From the NCBI GenBank assembly GCA_902565325.1, contig CACFEM010000004.1, positions 1 through 32,067 of the forward strand: a stretch of 32,067 bases of DNA. The letters are read 5' to 3'. Both the position numbers and the translations under genes were made by a program. Source of the DNA: an uncultured Pelagibacteraceae bacterium. GTDB taxonomy: Bacteria > Pseudomonadota > Alphaproteobacteria > Pelagibacterales > Pelagibacteraceae. Below the pieces are notes generated by a model. That model made no database searches. It had not been told where the DNA came from and was given only the letters and a program-made list of their open reading frames with translations. This document shows positions 8,571 to 16,442 of the stretch, piece by piece. Within the stretch, counting starts at the first letter, position 1, and each line of letters opens with the position of its first letter.

Positions 8571-9452
8571 ATGCTATCAAAAAATCAATTAGGCTTTTTT
8601 TACATGTTCATATCGATATGTGCATTTTCACTTATGGATGTCATTGTTAAATGGTCTGAGGATTATCCCGTTGGACAAGTATTATTTTTCAGAGGGTTTT
8701 GTGGAATAATTCCTATTTTATTTCTTATTCCTAAAGACAGATATTTAGATTTTTATAAAACAACGAGACCATTTCTTCATTTTAAAAGATGTTTAGCAGG
8801 ATTAATTGCTTTGGTTTCAATATTTGTAGCATTAAGAAATTTACCTTTAGCAACAGTTGTAAGTATTTCTTTTGCAGCACCAATATTTATAACAATATTT
8901 TCAATTTTTTTACTAAAAGAAAAAGTTGGTATTTATCGATGGTTAGCAGTTTTGGTAGGATTTGTTGGTATAATTTTCATCACTGAACCAGGTTTTAGCT
9001 CTTTAAATTTATATTACATTTATCCAATAATTTTTTGCTTAGGTTTATCTTATGTAGCTATTGCTATAAGAAAATTATCATCAACCGAGCCTGCTTGGTT
9101 AATTAGTTTTTTCTTTTCATTCTCAATAATGCTTCTAAGTTTTTTATCTTTTTATCAGAGATGGATCTTGCCAAGTTTACTAGATTTATTTTTGTTATCA
9201 ATGGTTGGTATATTAGGTGGTCTTGCAAATTTATGGTTATCACAATCTTACAAATACTCAGAAGTAAGTTTGGTTTCCCCTTTAAAATATCTTGGATTAG
9301 TCTTTGCTATAATATTTGGATATTTTATTTGGAACGAAATACCAACTTTTAAAACATTATTAGGCGCCTTACTAGTTATAGTTTCATCTATTATCATATT
9401 TAGAAGAGAGATGTATTTGAAAAAAAAGTTATCTGTTTCACGACATGAGTAA
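8571..9452 (+). CDS. EamA/DMT-superfamily transporter
   Basis: This 293-residue protein has about ten membrane helices in two EamA repeats (about residues 5-140 and 150-285). The ends of the halves, LLKEKVGIYRW and FIWNEIPTFK, match the conserved acidic residue seen at the end of EamA domains. It should export or import a small metabolite across the inner membrane; the substrate cannot be told. The ATG at 8571 is taken because it gives the standard N-terminus just before helix 1. The gene overlaps the following glycosylase gene by 8 bases, so the two are co-transcribed. Confidence 0.88.
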   Translation: MLSKNQLGFFYMFISICAFSLMDVIVKWSEDYPVGQVLFFRGFCGIIPILFLIPKDRYLDFYKTTRPFLHFKRCLAGLIALVSIFVALRNLPLATVVSISFAAPIFITIFSIFLLKEKVGIYRWLAVLVGFVGIIFITEPGFSSLNLYYIYPIIFCLGLSYVAIAIRKLSSTEPAWLISFFFSFSIMLLSFLSFYQRWILPSLLDLFLLSMVGILGGLANLWLSQSYKYSEVSLVSPLKYLGLVFAIIFGYFIWNEIPTFKTLLGALLVIVSSIIIFRREMYLKKKLSVSRHE

Positions 9453-10080
9453 AACCCCATCATATTGGAATAAAGCAAAAAAATATTTATCTAAAAAAGA
9501 TAAAATCATGTCTTCTTTGATTAAAAAATACAAATCCCCTTCTGAGACAGTGCTAACTTCAAGAAAAGATATCTTTTTCTCTCTCTGTAAAAGTATAATT
9601 GGACAACAAATTAGTGTAGCTGCTGCTAATTCAGTTTTTTTAAAATTTAAGAAAAAATGTAAAAATAAAATTAACGCAAAAACAGTAAGCAAGTTATCTA
9701 CTATTCAACTCAAAAGTTGTGGTCTAAGCAGACAGAAAGTGAAAGGAATAAAAAGTTTAGCCCAAAAAATATTAAGTAAAGAGTTTAACCCAAGACTTAT
9801 TTCAAAAATGTCTGATGAAGATGCCATAATTTATCTGTCTCAATTAAGACAAATTGGAAGATGGTCAGCAGAAATGATTTTATTATTTACTTATAATCGT
9901 CCTAATATTTGGCCAATCCAAGATATTGGTTTGTTAAGAGCTATTTCAAAAAATTTCAATAAAAAATATCTTCCACCTGAAAGTTACGTGAAATATTTAA
10001 ACAAAAAGTTTTCTCCTTATTGTTCTGTAGCGACTTGGTATTTATGGAGAAGTATAGATCCTGAACCTATTCAGTATTAA
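9445..10080 (+). CDS. DNA-3-methyladenine glycosylase II-like (HhH-GPD)
   Basis: This 211-residue base-excision glycosylase has the HhH-GPD fold. The core begins IIGQQISVAAA (residues 51-61). The helix-hairpin-helix is LRQIGRWSAEM (134-144), and the catalytic aspartate is Asp160 in WPIQDIGLLRA. The sequence after the HhH is AlkA-like rather than MutY- or Nth-like, and there is no iron-sulfur cluster cysteine pattern, so removal of alkylated purines is the likely job. The N-terminal AlkA domain is missing, as in many short bacterial relatives. It overlaps the transporter gene upstream by 8 bases. Confidence 0.88.
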   Translation: MSKTPSYWNKAKKYLSKKDKIMSSLIKKYKSPSETVLTSRKDIFFSLCKSIIGQQISVAAANSVFLKFKKKCKNKINAKTVSKLSTIQLKSCGLSRQKVKGIKSLAQKILSKEFNPRLISKMSDEDAIIYLSQLRQIGRWSAEMILLFTYNRPNIWPIQDIGLLRAISKNFNKKYLPPESYVKYLNKKFSPYCSVATWYLWRSIDPEPIQY

Positions 10081-10092
10081 GCCTTTATTAGA

Positions 10093-10383
10093 TTACATTC
10101 CCTCAAAAATTATGTGTTCTCTAGTAGCATTATTTTCTAAATGTTTTCTAGCCTCAACATACTCTTCAGAATCATAACATTTTTTTGCTGTTTCAATATC
10201 TGGGAATTCAGCAAGAGCTACTCTTACCATTTCTCTGCCTTCCAAAGTTACATTGTTTGCACTTCTTGCTATTATTTTTCCAGAATATTTTTCAACCGCT
10301 TCTTTAGCTTTAACTGCATATTTTTTAAGTCGTTCGTCGTCTTTTATTTCAGTATAATTCGCAATCCAGTAAGCTTTTTTCAT
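10093..10383 (-). CDS. DUF1330 family protein
   Basis: This 96-residue protein has the dimeric alpha-beta barrel pattern of DUF1330: an N-terminal KKAYWIANYTEI strand, YAVKAKEAVEKYSGKIIARS in the middle and VRVALAEFPDIETAKKCYDS near residue 75. No catalytic function has been established for this family as far as I know. It begins two bases after the glycosyltransferase gene ends on the same strand, so the two are probably one transcript, and it is convergent with the glycosylase gene. Confidence 0.85.
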   Translation of the reverse strand: MKKAYWIANYTEIKDDERLKKYAVKAKEAVEKYSGKIIARSANNVTLEGREMVRVALAEFPDIETAKKCYDSEEYVEARKHLENNATREHIIFEGM

Positions 10384-10384
10384 T

Positions 10385-11275
10385 TCAGTCTAACCAAAGT
10401 TTATATTTTTCTTTATTCTCTTGCAAGTAAAGAGGTAATTTTGATAACGGATACTCTTCTAATTCACTTCCATTTCCTATTTTGTTTACTCTTTTGTCAA
10501 CTTTTAAATCATAAATTGCTTGTTTATTTTTTATTATATTTTTTATTTCGTCTAGTGATAGCGGATTAACATCAAATTCTCTATGATGAAGATATGATTT
10601 AAGTTTATGCTCAATTTCTTCTGGTGTTTTTATATTAGAGAAATGCCAGCCACCGTTATCTATAAATTTTAAATTGATATATTTTTTTTCTGAAAAAAAG
10701 GTATCTAATCTGTAAATGGGGTATTTTTTATCTTTAATATTTCTTAGCCACTGAGGGTTTTTAAAATTCTTTTTTTTGCATCCTTTAGTACCAGACCATA
10801 TCATGTCTGGCATTTTTAAATTTAACTTATAATAAAACATATCTTGTTTGAACAGGAGGATTTCACTCTTAATTTCTTTCAAGTTTAAACTTTGCAAATT
10901 AGGAATTTCATCAACATCTGATATTAAAATCAAATCTTCATCGTTAGCATTTTTTAAACCTTTAGAAATATAGTTTCTTTGCTCATTTTCTCTATGAGCG
11001 GCATTTAGTATAAGTTTTCTTGATTTTTCATCTTCACTATCGTCTTCAAATACTTCTTCTATACCGCTCGGTATCTCATCATAAGTTAGATAAATAATTT
11101 TTTCTTTAAATCTATCAAATTTTTTTATGTCGAATTTTAAATTTCTTTTGTCTCCTTTATGTGTGTATGAGCTCTCAACTATAATAAAATAGTCAATATG
11201 CGGATTAAGGATATTTAATCTAAGATCTAAAATAACCTCTTCATCAAAATACATAAAACAATCGAATATTTTCAT
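10385..11275 (-). CDS. glycosyltransferase family 17-like (beta-1,4-GlcNAc transferase type)
   Basis: This 296-residue protein begins MKIFDCFMYFDEEVILDLR, the standard opening of bacterial GT17-like proteins. VESSYTHKG follows, then ISDVDEIP, a DxD-like nucleotide-sugar and metal site, around residue 123. An in-frame ATG at 11323 would add 16 Lys/Ser-rich residues; I prefer the internal ATG because it restores the family N-terminus. The eukaryotic members add bisecting GlcNAc to N-glycans. In bacteria the acceptor is unknown, with surface polysaccharide or lipid as candidates. No other glycan gene is adjacent, so there is no context for the acceptor. Confidence 0.8.
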   Translation of the reverse strand: MKIFDCFMYFDEEVILDLRLNILNPHIDYFIIVESSYTHKGDKRNLKFDIKKFDRFKEKIIYLTYDEIPSGIEEVFEDDSEDEKSRKLILNAAHRENEQRNYISKGLKNANDEDLILISDVDEIPNLQSLNLKEIKSEILLFKQDMFYYKLNLKMPDMIWSGTKGCKKKNFKNPQWLRNIKDKKYPIYRLDTFFSEKKYINLKFIDNGGWHFSNIKTPEEIEHKLKSYLHHREFDVNPLSLDEIKNIIKNKQAIYDLKVDKRVNKIGNGSELEEYPLSKLPLYLQENKEKYKLWLD

Positions 11276-11394
11276 ATTTATTTTTTTATCTCTTTTACTA
11301 CTTTTTTGTTGAATTTTATTCAAGAAATTGCTTTTTCTGTAATTTTTAACTCATTCAAGTTTCCAATTGATTCTTCTTTTTAAATTTTTTTAAT

Positions 11395-11400
11395 TATGAT
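11395..11400 (+). promoter_or_regulatory. candidate -10 box of the cytochrome c gene
   Basis: TATGAT lies 11 bases before the GTG start of the cytochrome c gene, which would give a leader of only a few bases. I see no convincing -35 at 16-18 bases upstream. A similar TATGAT sits at 28434-28439 before another exported-protein gene. It is a weak call in an AT-rich context. Confidence 0.25.
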
Positions 11401-11411
11401 ACCAAATTTGT

Positions 11412-11735
11412 GTGAAAAAATTATTTTTAAATTTCTTTAGTGCATCATTATTTCTGATTTATTCTTCATTAACATGCGCTAATGCTGATGAATTATTTAA
11501 TAAAGGTAAAGAAGTTTTTCTAGGAGCTGGTAATTGTGCAGCATGCCACATCCTCTCAGATGCTGGGTCGAACGCAATGGTTGGTCCAAATTTAAATGAA
11601 ATTAGACCAGATATTCAAAGAATTATAATGGCAGTTAGGAACGGTATAGGAGTAATGCCCGCAATGGAGGGTATACTAACTGATGAGGAAATAGAAGCGG
11701 TTGCCCACTATACTTCTATAGCTGCGGAACAATAA
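11412..11735 (+). CDS. small periplasmic class I cytochrome c
   Basis: This 107-residue protein starts at GTG. A signal peptide spans about residues 1-25, with cleavage near CANA-DE. One haem-attachment motif, CAACH, is at 42-46. GVMPAM at 80-85 supplies the likely Met axial ligand, followed by a typical C-terminal helix (LTDEEIEAVAHYTS). It should be a soluble or weakly bound electron carrier. It is convergent with puuE, 7 bases away, at the edge of the purine cluster. Because the PuuD-like protein at 19218-20126 lacks the cytochrome c domain found in described PuuD, this protein is a good candidate for its electron acceptor. That link is inference; a general respiratory role is also possible. 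Confidence 0.9.
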   Translation: MKKLFLNFFSASLFLIYSSLTCANADELFNKGKEVFLGAGNCAACHILSDAGSNAMVGPNLNEIRPDIQRIIMAVRNGIGVMPAMEGILTDEEIEAVAHYTSIAAEQ

Positions 11736-11742
11736 TTAAATT

Positions 11743-12642
11743 TTAACTATAATTTTTTATCCAATGTTTGGCTATATCTACTCTTTTGCAGATCCAAATA
11801 TCCTTAAATTTTTCGATATAATTTAAAAATTTTTTAAGTGACTGTATTCTGCCAGGTCTCCCAATTAATCTACAATGCAAGCCAACTGACATCATCTTTG
11901 GTGAAGTTTTTCCTTCCTCATAAAGTGCATCGAAACTATCTTTCAAATAATTATAAAATTGTTCACCTGAATTAAATCCTTGATTGGTTACAAACCTCAT
12001 ATCATTATTATCAAGTGTATATGGAACCATTAACTGTTTTTTATTACCTTTTTTTATCCAATAAGGAAGATCATCACTGTATGTATCGCTACAGTATAAA
12101 AAACTACCGTTATCAATTACTAAATCTAAAGTATTTTCACTACACCTACCAGTGTACCAACCAGCAGGTTGATTACCAAAAATCTTTTTTATAGATTTTA
12201 CTGCAAGTTTCATATCATTCTTTTCTTTTTTCTTTGATACATTTTGATAGTCAATCCATCTCCACCCATGACTAGCAACTTCATAATTTGCTTTTTTTAT
12301 AGCCGAACAAACTTCTTTATTTCTTTCCAAAGCCATACCAACTCCAAAAATAGTAAGTGGAATTTTCTTTTTATTAAATAGATCATAAATTCTCCAAAAC
12401 CCTCTTCTTGATCCATATTCATAAATTGATTCCATATTTAAGTGTCGACCTTTAATTGGTTTTGCCCCTATAATTTCTGATAAAAATACCTCTGAAGTTT
12501 TATCACCATGAAGAGTACAATTCTCTGCTCCCTCCTCGTAATTAAGCACAAATTGTAAAGCCAACTTAGCATTACCAGGCCACTTTACCTTAACTTTTTT
12601 GGAACCATATCCTACTAAATCTCTTGGGTATTTTTTTTTCAT
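11743..12642 (-). CDS. puuE: PuuE-type allantoinase
   Basis: This 299-residue polysaccharide-deacetylase-fold protein opens each reading with YPRDLVGYG and then WPGNAKLALQFVLNYEEG. Other PuuE hallmarks are ASHGWRWIDYQ, GWYTGRCSENT, CSDTYSDDLPYW and VGLHCRLIGRPGR. PuuE hydrolyses S-allantoin to allantoate and is unrelated to the metal-dependent amidohydrolase allantoinase (AllB). Length is close to described PuuE proteins (about 300-310). It is the last gene of the minus-strand set; its start overlaps the stop of allA by 4 bases. The assignment is secure from both sequence and neighbours. Confidence 0.93.
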   Translation of the reverse strand: MKKKYPRDLVGYGSKKVKVKWPGNAKLALQFVLNYEEGAENCTLHGDKTSEVFLSEIIGAKPIKGRHLNMESIYEYGSRRGFWRIYDLFNKKKIPLTIFGVGMALERNKEVCSAIKKANYEVASHGWRWIDYQNVSKKKEKNDMKLAVKSIKKIFGNQPAGWYTGRCSENTLDLVIDNGSFLYCSDTYSDDLPYWIKKGNKKQLMVPYTLDNNDMRFVTNQGFNSGEQFYNYLKDSFDALYEEGKTSPKMMSVGLHCRLIGRPGRIQSLKKFLNYIEKFKDIWICKRVDIAKHWIKNYS

Positions 12643-13130
12643 TTTTTCAAAATAATTTTATCTTTTTTAAATTTATAAATAACAAGATTGTTTCCTTTTC
12701 CTTTTCTATCAACAATTAGGAAATTCATATTTTTAATAGAAATCAACGGAAAGTGCCAAATACCAGCATTGTAATTAATCCCAGTTTGTTTTGGGACCAC
12801 AAAGGATTGGATTTTATTTACATTTGGTTTATCTCCTTTTGGTGCTACAAACACTAAAAATTTTGTGTCTTCCATTGGTATAAAGGCTTGGCTTCCTAAA
12901 GGATGTTTTTCCATCATATCAATTTTCATAGGAAACCTTCTTTTTTTTGCTTTAAAAATACTAACGATTGCTTTCCCTTTGTTCTTAGATGCATCTAAAT
13001 TTATCAAATTATCAAATCTTTTTGCATATCCATCATTAATATTTATAGGATTTTTTTTTGACGTATCTATTAATTGACCAAATTTAGAAAAATTTTTTTT
13101 AGTAATTTTTTTTGCTTTTATTACTTTCAT
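12639..13130 (-). CDS. allA: ureidoglycolate lyase
   Basis: This 163-residue cupin-like protein of the ureidoglycolate lyase family has EKHPLGSQAFIPM in the middle and GINYNAGIWHFPL towards the end, both typical. It converts S-ureidoglycolate to glyoxylate and urea, the last step of the route encoded here. It lies between alc and puuE with 4-base overlaps at both ends, so translation is probably coupled. In this route glyoxylate is the only carbon product that can enter central metabolism directly. Confidence 0.92.
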   Translation of the reverse strand: MKVIKAKKITKKNFSKFGQLIDTSKKNPININDGYAKRFDNLINLDASKNKGKAIVSIFKAKKRRFPMKIDMMEKHPLGSQAFIPMEDTKFLVFVAPKGDKPNVNKIQSFVVPKQTGINYNAGIWHFPLISIKNMNFLIVDRKGKGNNLVIYKFKKDKIILKK

Positions 13131-14113
13131 TTCACAAAATTTCCAAATGCCCTTATTCTTGAAATTCCACCGTCTGGGTAGATATTTATTTTAAGATAAT
13201 TTTCCTCACTTCTTTTAATTAAGAATTTTTTAAAAATATGTTTCTTGTGAGCTGAGAGTTTTGACTTATTTAAAATAAACTTCCAATTTTTTGAATTATT
13301 GACAATTGATTTATTAGACAAATCTTTTGAAATGCTTGCAGTTTGAATTGAACAACTATCGGGATAGTTTCCTTTAAAATGATGGGTATCTATCTCTAGT
13401 TTTTTTATTAATCCTGGTTTTCCAAATTTTATTATGAGCCAATCAAAGTTTTTTCCTCTACTTCTTCTTGTTTCCCAACCATCTCCCATATTTTTTCCTT
13501 TACCAGGAGCTATAATATTTTCAGCTCTGCCAAAATGCTCATTATTACAACCAATAATTGAAGCGCCATTTAAAACAGATGTAAGGTTGATAGTTTTGTT
13601 ATTTAAAAAGTTTCTATCCATTTCAATTTTTCCATAAAGCCTTAGTCTTGCAACTCCACCATCTGGAAAAATGTTTAGTCTTATATAATTAAAAACAGAT
13701 TTGTTGTTTGATTTGAAGCTATGGTTTCGGCTTGGCCCAAGTTTTTTTTTGCCAAGTAAATAAATCCATTTTGTTTTTTTATTAGGCTTTGTTTTACTTA
13801 AGCAGCCCTCTAACGAAGCATGTGTGGGCTGATTTCCATTGAAGTGTGTTGTATCAATATCTATATCAAATATCTTTCCAGGTTTACCAAGTTTTAAAAT
13901 TAAATAATCAAAACCTTTTGATCTTCTTCTTCTTGTTTCCCATCCATCCATCCATTTACCATGTTTGTCAAATAGTCCATCTTTAAAAACTGGAGTTTCG
14001 ATGTTTAATATTCTATGAGCAGCTGCAAAAAAATCGTCAGTCTTAAATATAACTTTAGATCCAATTCTTGGATCTGCTAAGTTAATCATTTTTGCACTTA
14101 TAAATTTTTTCAT
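13127..14113 (-). CDS. alc: allantoicase
   Basis: This 328-residue protein is made of two allantoicase repeats. The first has GWETRRRRSKGFDYLILKLG and DTTHFNGNQP, and the second GWETRRSRGKNFDWLIIKFG and DTHHFKGNYP. Each repeat ends with PDGGVARLRLYG or PDGGISRIRAFG. The enzyme splits allantoate into S-ureidoglycolate and urea. Length is typical (about 330-350). It overlaps uraD by 4 bases upstream and allA by 4 downstream, so it is part of a tightly coupled unit. The assignment is secure. Confidence 0.95.
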   Translation of the reverse strand: MKKFISAKMINLADPRIGSKVIFKTDDFFAAAHRILNIETPVFKDGLFDKHGKWMDGWETRRRRSKGFDYLILKLGKPGKIFDIDIDTTHFNGNQPTHASLEGCLSKTKPNKKTKWIYLLGKKKLGPSRNHSFKSNNKSVFNYIRLNIFPDGGVARLRLYGKIEMDRNFLNNKTINLTSVLNGASIIGCNNEHFGRAENIIAPGKGKNMGDGWETRRSRGKNFDWLIIKFGKPGLIKKLEIDTHHFKGNYPDSCSIQTASISKDLSNKSIVNNSKNWKFILNKSKLSAHKKHIFKKFLIKRSEENYLKINIYPDGGISRIRAFGNFVK

Positions 14114-14607
14114 TTTCTATTTATTTCATTCAAACGAAAGGTTGCAATTTTTTTTACTTGTTTTTTTGCTTCAAGGAATTCACTTTCTACATCACTTTGT
14201 ATTCTTTGTCTAAAATTATTCAAAATTTCATTTTTATCTTTACCTTTTACGGCAATTATAAAAGGAAAATTAAATTTTTTTTTATATTCTGAATTTAATT
14301 TTTTAAATTCTTCATATTCATCATTAGAACATTGGTTCAATTTTGCAGAGGCTTGTTCTGATATAGATTCAGAGGTCATTTTTTTTGCTACAGCAAGTTC
14401 TGGATGAGCATTTAAAATCTCTAAAATTTTATTTTTTTCGTAATTTTCATAAATATCAAGCATTTTAAACACAATATCTTCAAAGTTTTTAAATGGTTTT
14501 GACTCAAAAGCTTCCACAGCAACTGACTCAGTTTTTTCAAAAACATTACCAAATAAAGACAAAAAATCAGACTTGTTAAGATCGTTAATGTTATCTATTG
14601 TTCTCAT
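14110..14607 (-). CDS. uraD: OHCU decarboxylase
   Basis: This 165-residue helical protein converts 2-oxo-4-hydroxy-4-carboxy-5-ureidoimidazoline to S-allantoin, keeping the product stereospecific. The catalytic HPELA motif is at residues 68-72, SISEQASA follows at 81-88, and FPFIIAVKG is the conserved late strand. In many bacteria UraD is fused to UraH or PuuE; here it stands alone. It is the first gene of the minus-strand unit and diverges from uraH across 47 bases, so one control region could serve both arms of the pathway. Confidence 0.93.
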   Translation of the reverse strand: MRTIDNINDLNKSDFLSLFGNVFEKTESVAVEAFESKPFKNFEDIVFKMLDIYENYEKNKILEILNAHPELAVAKKMTSESISEQASAKLNQCSNDEYEEFKKLNSEYKKKFNFPFIIAVKGKDKNEILNNFRQRIQSDVESEFLEAKKQVKKIATFRLNEINRK

Positions 14608-14654
14608 ATAACTTTAAAAAATTTAAGTTTGAAATTAAATGATACTATAATTTT
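14608..14654. promoter_or_regulatory. divergent control region of the purine catabolic cluster
   Basis: This 47-base AT-only-like spacer separates uraD (minus) from uraH (plus). TATAAT at 14646-14651 is a good -10 sequence, but it ends only 3 bases before the uraH ATG; GATACT at 14641-14646 would give a nearly leaderless transcript. The left part contains an inverted repeat with AACTT at 14611-14615 and AAGTT near 14625-14629. No regulator gene is nearby. The exact promoters cannot be fixed by eye. Confidence 0.35.
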
Positions 14655-15005
14655 ATGACAAAGCTCACAACTCATGTTTTAGATGTGTATTCTGGTAAAC
14701 CTGGCAAAGGTATCCTAGTTGAGTTGTTTTATATTAATAATTCAGAACGAAAAATATTGACGTCAACAAAACTCAATGACGATGGTAGAGCTAATTCACC
14801 ATTAGCAGAGGGAGATATTTTTATTAAGGGCAAATATGAATTAGTTTTTCATATTGGTGATTATTTTAAAAATATATCTTCAGCTAGCGATGTACCATTC
14901 TTGGATGATGTTGTTATAAGATTTGGTATTTCAGATCCTACACAGCATTATCATGTTCCTTTACTTGTTTCACCTTGGAGTTATTCTACTTATAGAGGTA
15001 GCTAA
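14655..15005 (+). CDS. uraH: 5-hydroxyisourate hydrolase (transthyretin-like)
   Basis: This 116-residue protein has the three hallmarks of HIU hydrolase: N-terminal LTTHVLDVYSGKPG with His7, a middle hairpin ending in F-x-x-Y-F-like FHIGDYF, and the C-terminal tetrapeptide YRGS with upstream HYHVPLLVSPWSYST. It hydrolyses 5-hydroxyisourate to OHCU. Its stop codon directly abuts the GTG of xdhA. There is no purine-rich ribosome site upstream, in line with a very short leader. Confidence 0.95.
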   Translation: MTKLTTHVLDVYSGKPGKGILVELFYINNSERKILTSTKLNDDGRANSPLAEGDIFIKGKYELVFHIGDYFKNISSASDVPFLDDVVIRFGISDPTQHYHVPLLVSPWSYSTYRGS

Positions 15006-16442
15006 GTGATATCAAGTTCTGTTAAATTTCTATTAAATGATAAGCTTATAGTAATCAAAAATCCTGATCCAAATCAAACGTTACTTAATTATATTAGAAC
15101 TGAATTAAAAAAGACTGGAACTAAAGAAGGATGTTCAGAGGGCGGTTGTGGTGCATGTACAATTGTTTTGGGTGAATTAGTCGATAATAAAATTGAATAT
15201 AAAGCAATTAATTCTTGTATTTCGTTTGTCCCAACACTGAATGGTAAGCAACTTATAATTGTCGAAGATTTAGTTTCTAAAAATGGAAAACTTCACCCAG
15301 TGCAAGACGCGATGGTCAAATTTCATGGCTCTCAATGTGGTTTCTGCACGCCAGGATTTGTTATGTCTTTATTTTCAATGTTTAAAAATAATAAAAATCT
15401 TAATAATGAATTAATAACAGATTCTATATCAGGTAATTTATGTCGTTGTACTGGTTATAGACCTATAATTGATGCTGCTAAAAGCTTAAACAAGATTAAT
15501 AAAAATGATCAATTTTCAAAAAATAAAAATAAAGTTATTCAGCAATTAAAAAAAATTAAACCGAAAAATGTTTATATTAAAAAAGATGATAAAATTTATT
15601 TTTCTCCAAAAAACATTAAAGATTTAAAAGAAATAACTAAAAAATATTCTAATTTTAGTTTTCTTGCTGGTGGAACTGACTTATCTTTAAAAGTTACAAA
15701 AGAAAGAAAAGAAATTCCATTAATAATTGATTTAAAAGAAATTAATGAATTAGATTTTATCAAAGTAAGTAAAAATTATTTAGAAGTTGGTTCTGCTACA
15801 CCTTTAATAAAATTTGAAAAAGAAATTAAAAAATATTATCCAGATTTTTATTTGGTTCTTAAAAGATATGGCTCTGTTCAAATTCGAAATGTTGGAACTA
15901 TAGGCGGCAATATTGCAACAGCATCTCCAATTGGTGACTCACTGCCAATTCTATTATCTTTAAATGCAGAGGTTTTAATTGAAAGTTTTAACAAAAGAAA
16001 AGTGATACCTTTAAATAATTTTTTTCTTGATTACAGAAAAACTAAATTAAAAAACAATGAATTTATACATTCAATAAAAATACCATTATTAAAGAAAAAT
16101 ATTTTTAAGGCATTTAAGATCTCAAAAAGATTTGATGATGATATTTCATCTGTTTGTGGATCTTTTAATTTCGAGATTAATAATAATAAAATTAAGGAGG
16201 TTTATATTGCATATGGAGGCATGGCTGCTGTACCAAAAAGAGCTAAAGCATGTGAAAAAATTCTTAAAAATAAGCCTCTTACCATCGATACTTTTGATCA
16301 AGCAAGAAAATATTTAGAAAAAGATTTAAGTCCTATTGGAGATATGAGAGCTAGTAAAGAATACAGAATAGAGATAGCAAAAAATTTATTGATGAAATGT
16401 TTTGTAGAAATGAATTCTAATAAGTTATCAAGAGTAAATTAA
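15006..16442 (+). CDS. xdhA: xanthine dehydrogenase small subunit (2Fe-2S and FAD domains)
   Basis: This 478-residue subunit starts at GTG right after the uraH stop. The plant-type [2Fe-2S] domain has Cys43, Cys48, Cys51 and Cys71; the second cluster has CGFC at 111-114 and CRC at 146-148. The FAD domain runs from about residue 190, with FLAGGTDLSLKV and IRNVGTIGGNIATASPIGD, and the C-terminal FAD-linked domain from about 365. It passes electrons from the molybdenum site in XdhB to NAD or another acceptor. Domain order and length match bacterial XdhA. No xdhC cofactor-insertion gene is in the window. Confidence 0.95.
   Translation: MISSSVKFLLNDKLIVIKNPDPNQTLLNYIRTELKKTGTKEGCSEGGCGACTIVLGELVDNKIEYKAINSCISFVPTLNGKQLIIVEDLVSKNGKLHPVQDAMVKFHGSQCGFCTPGFVMSLFSMFKNNKNLNNELITDSISGNLCRCTGYRPIIDAAKSLNKINKNDQFSKNKNKVIQQLKKIKPKNVYIKKDDKIYFSPKNIKDLKEITKKYSNFSFLAGGTDLSLKVTKERKEIPLIIDLKEINELDFIKVSKNYLEVGSATPLIKFEKEIKKYYPDFYLVLKRYGSVQIRNVGTIGGNIATASPIGDSLPILLSLNAEVLIESFNKRKVIPLNNFFLDYRKTKLKNNEFIHSIKIPLLKKNIFKAFKISKRFDDDISSVCGSFNFEINNNKIKEVYIAYGGMAAVPKRAKACEKILKNKPLTIDTFDQARKYLEKDLSPIGDMRASKEYRIEIAKNLLMKCFVEMNSNKLSRVN

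Noticed and set aside
10141..10569. Plus-strand Phe-rich open frame across the DUF1330 and GT17 genes
   Set aside because: Its composition is that of the complement of AT-rich coding DNA, and both opposite genes have recognisable families.
11276..11323. N-terminal extension of the GT17-like protein from the ATG at 11323
   Set aside because: The added residues are Lys/Ser-rich and do not belong to the family, whose usual start is at the internal ATG.
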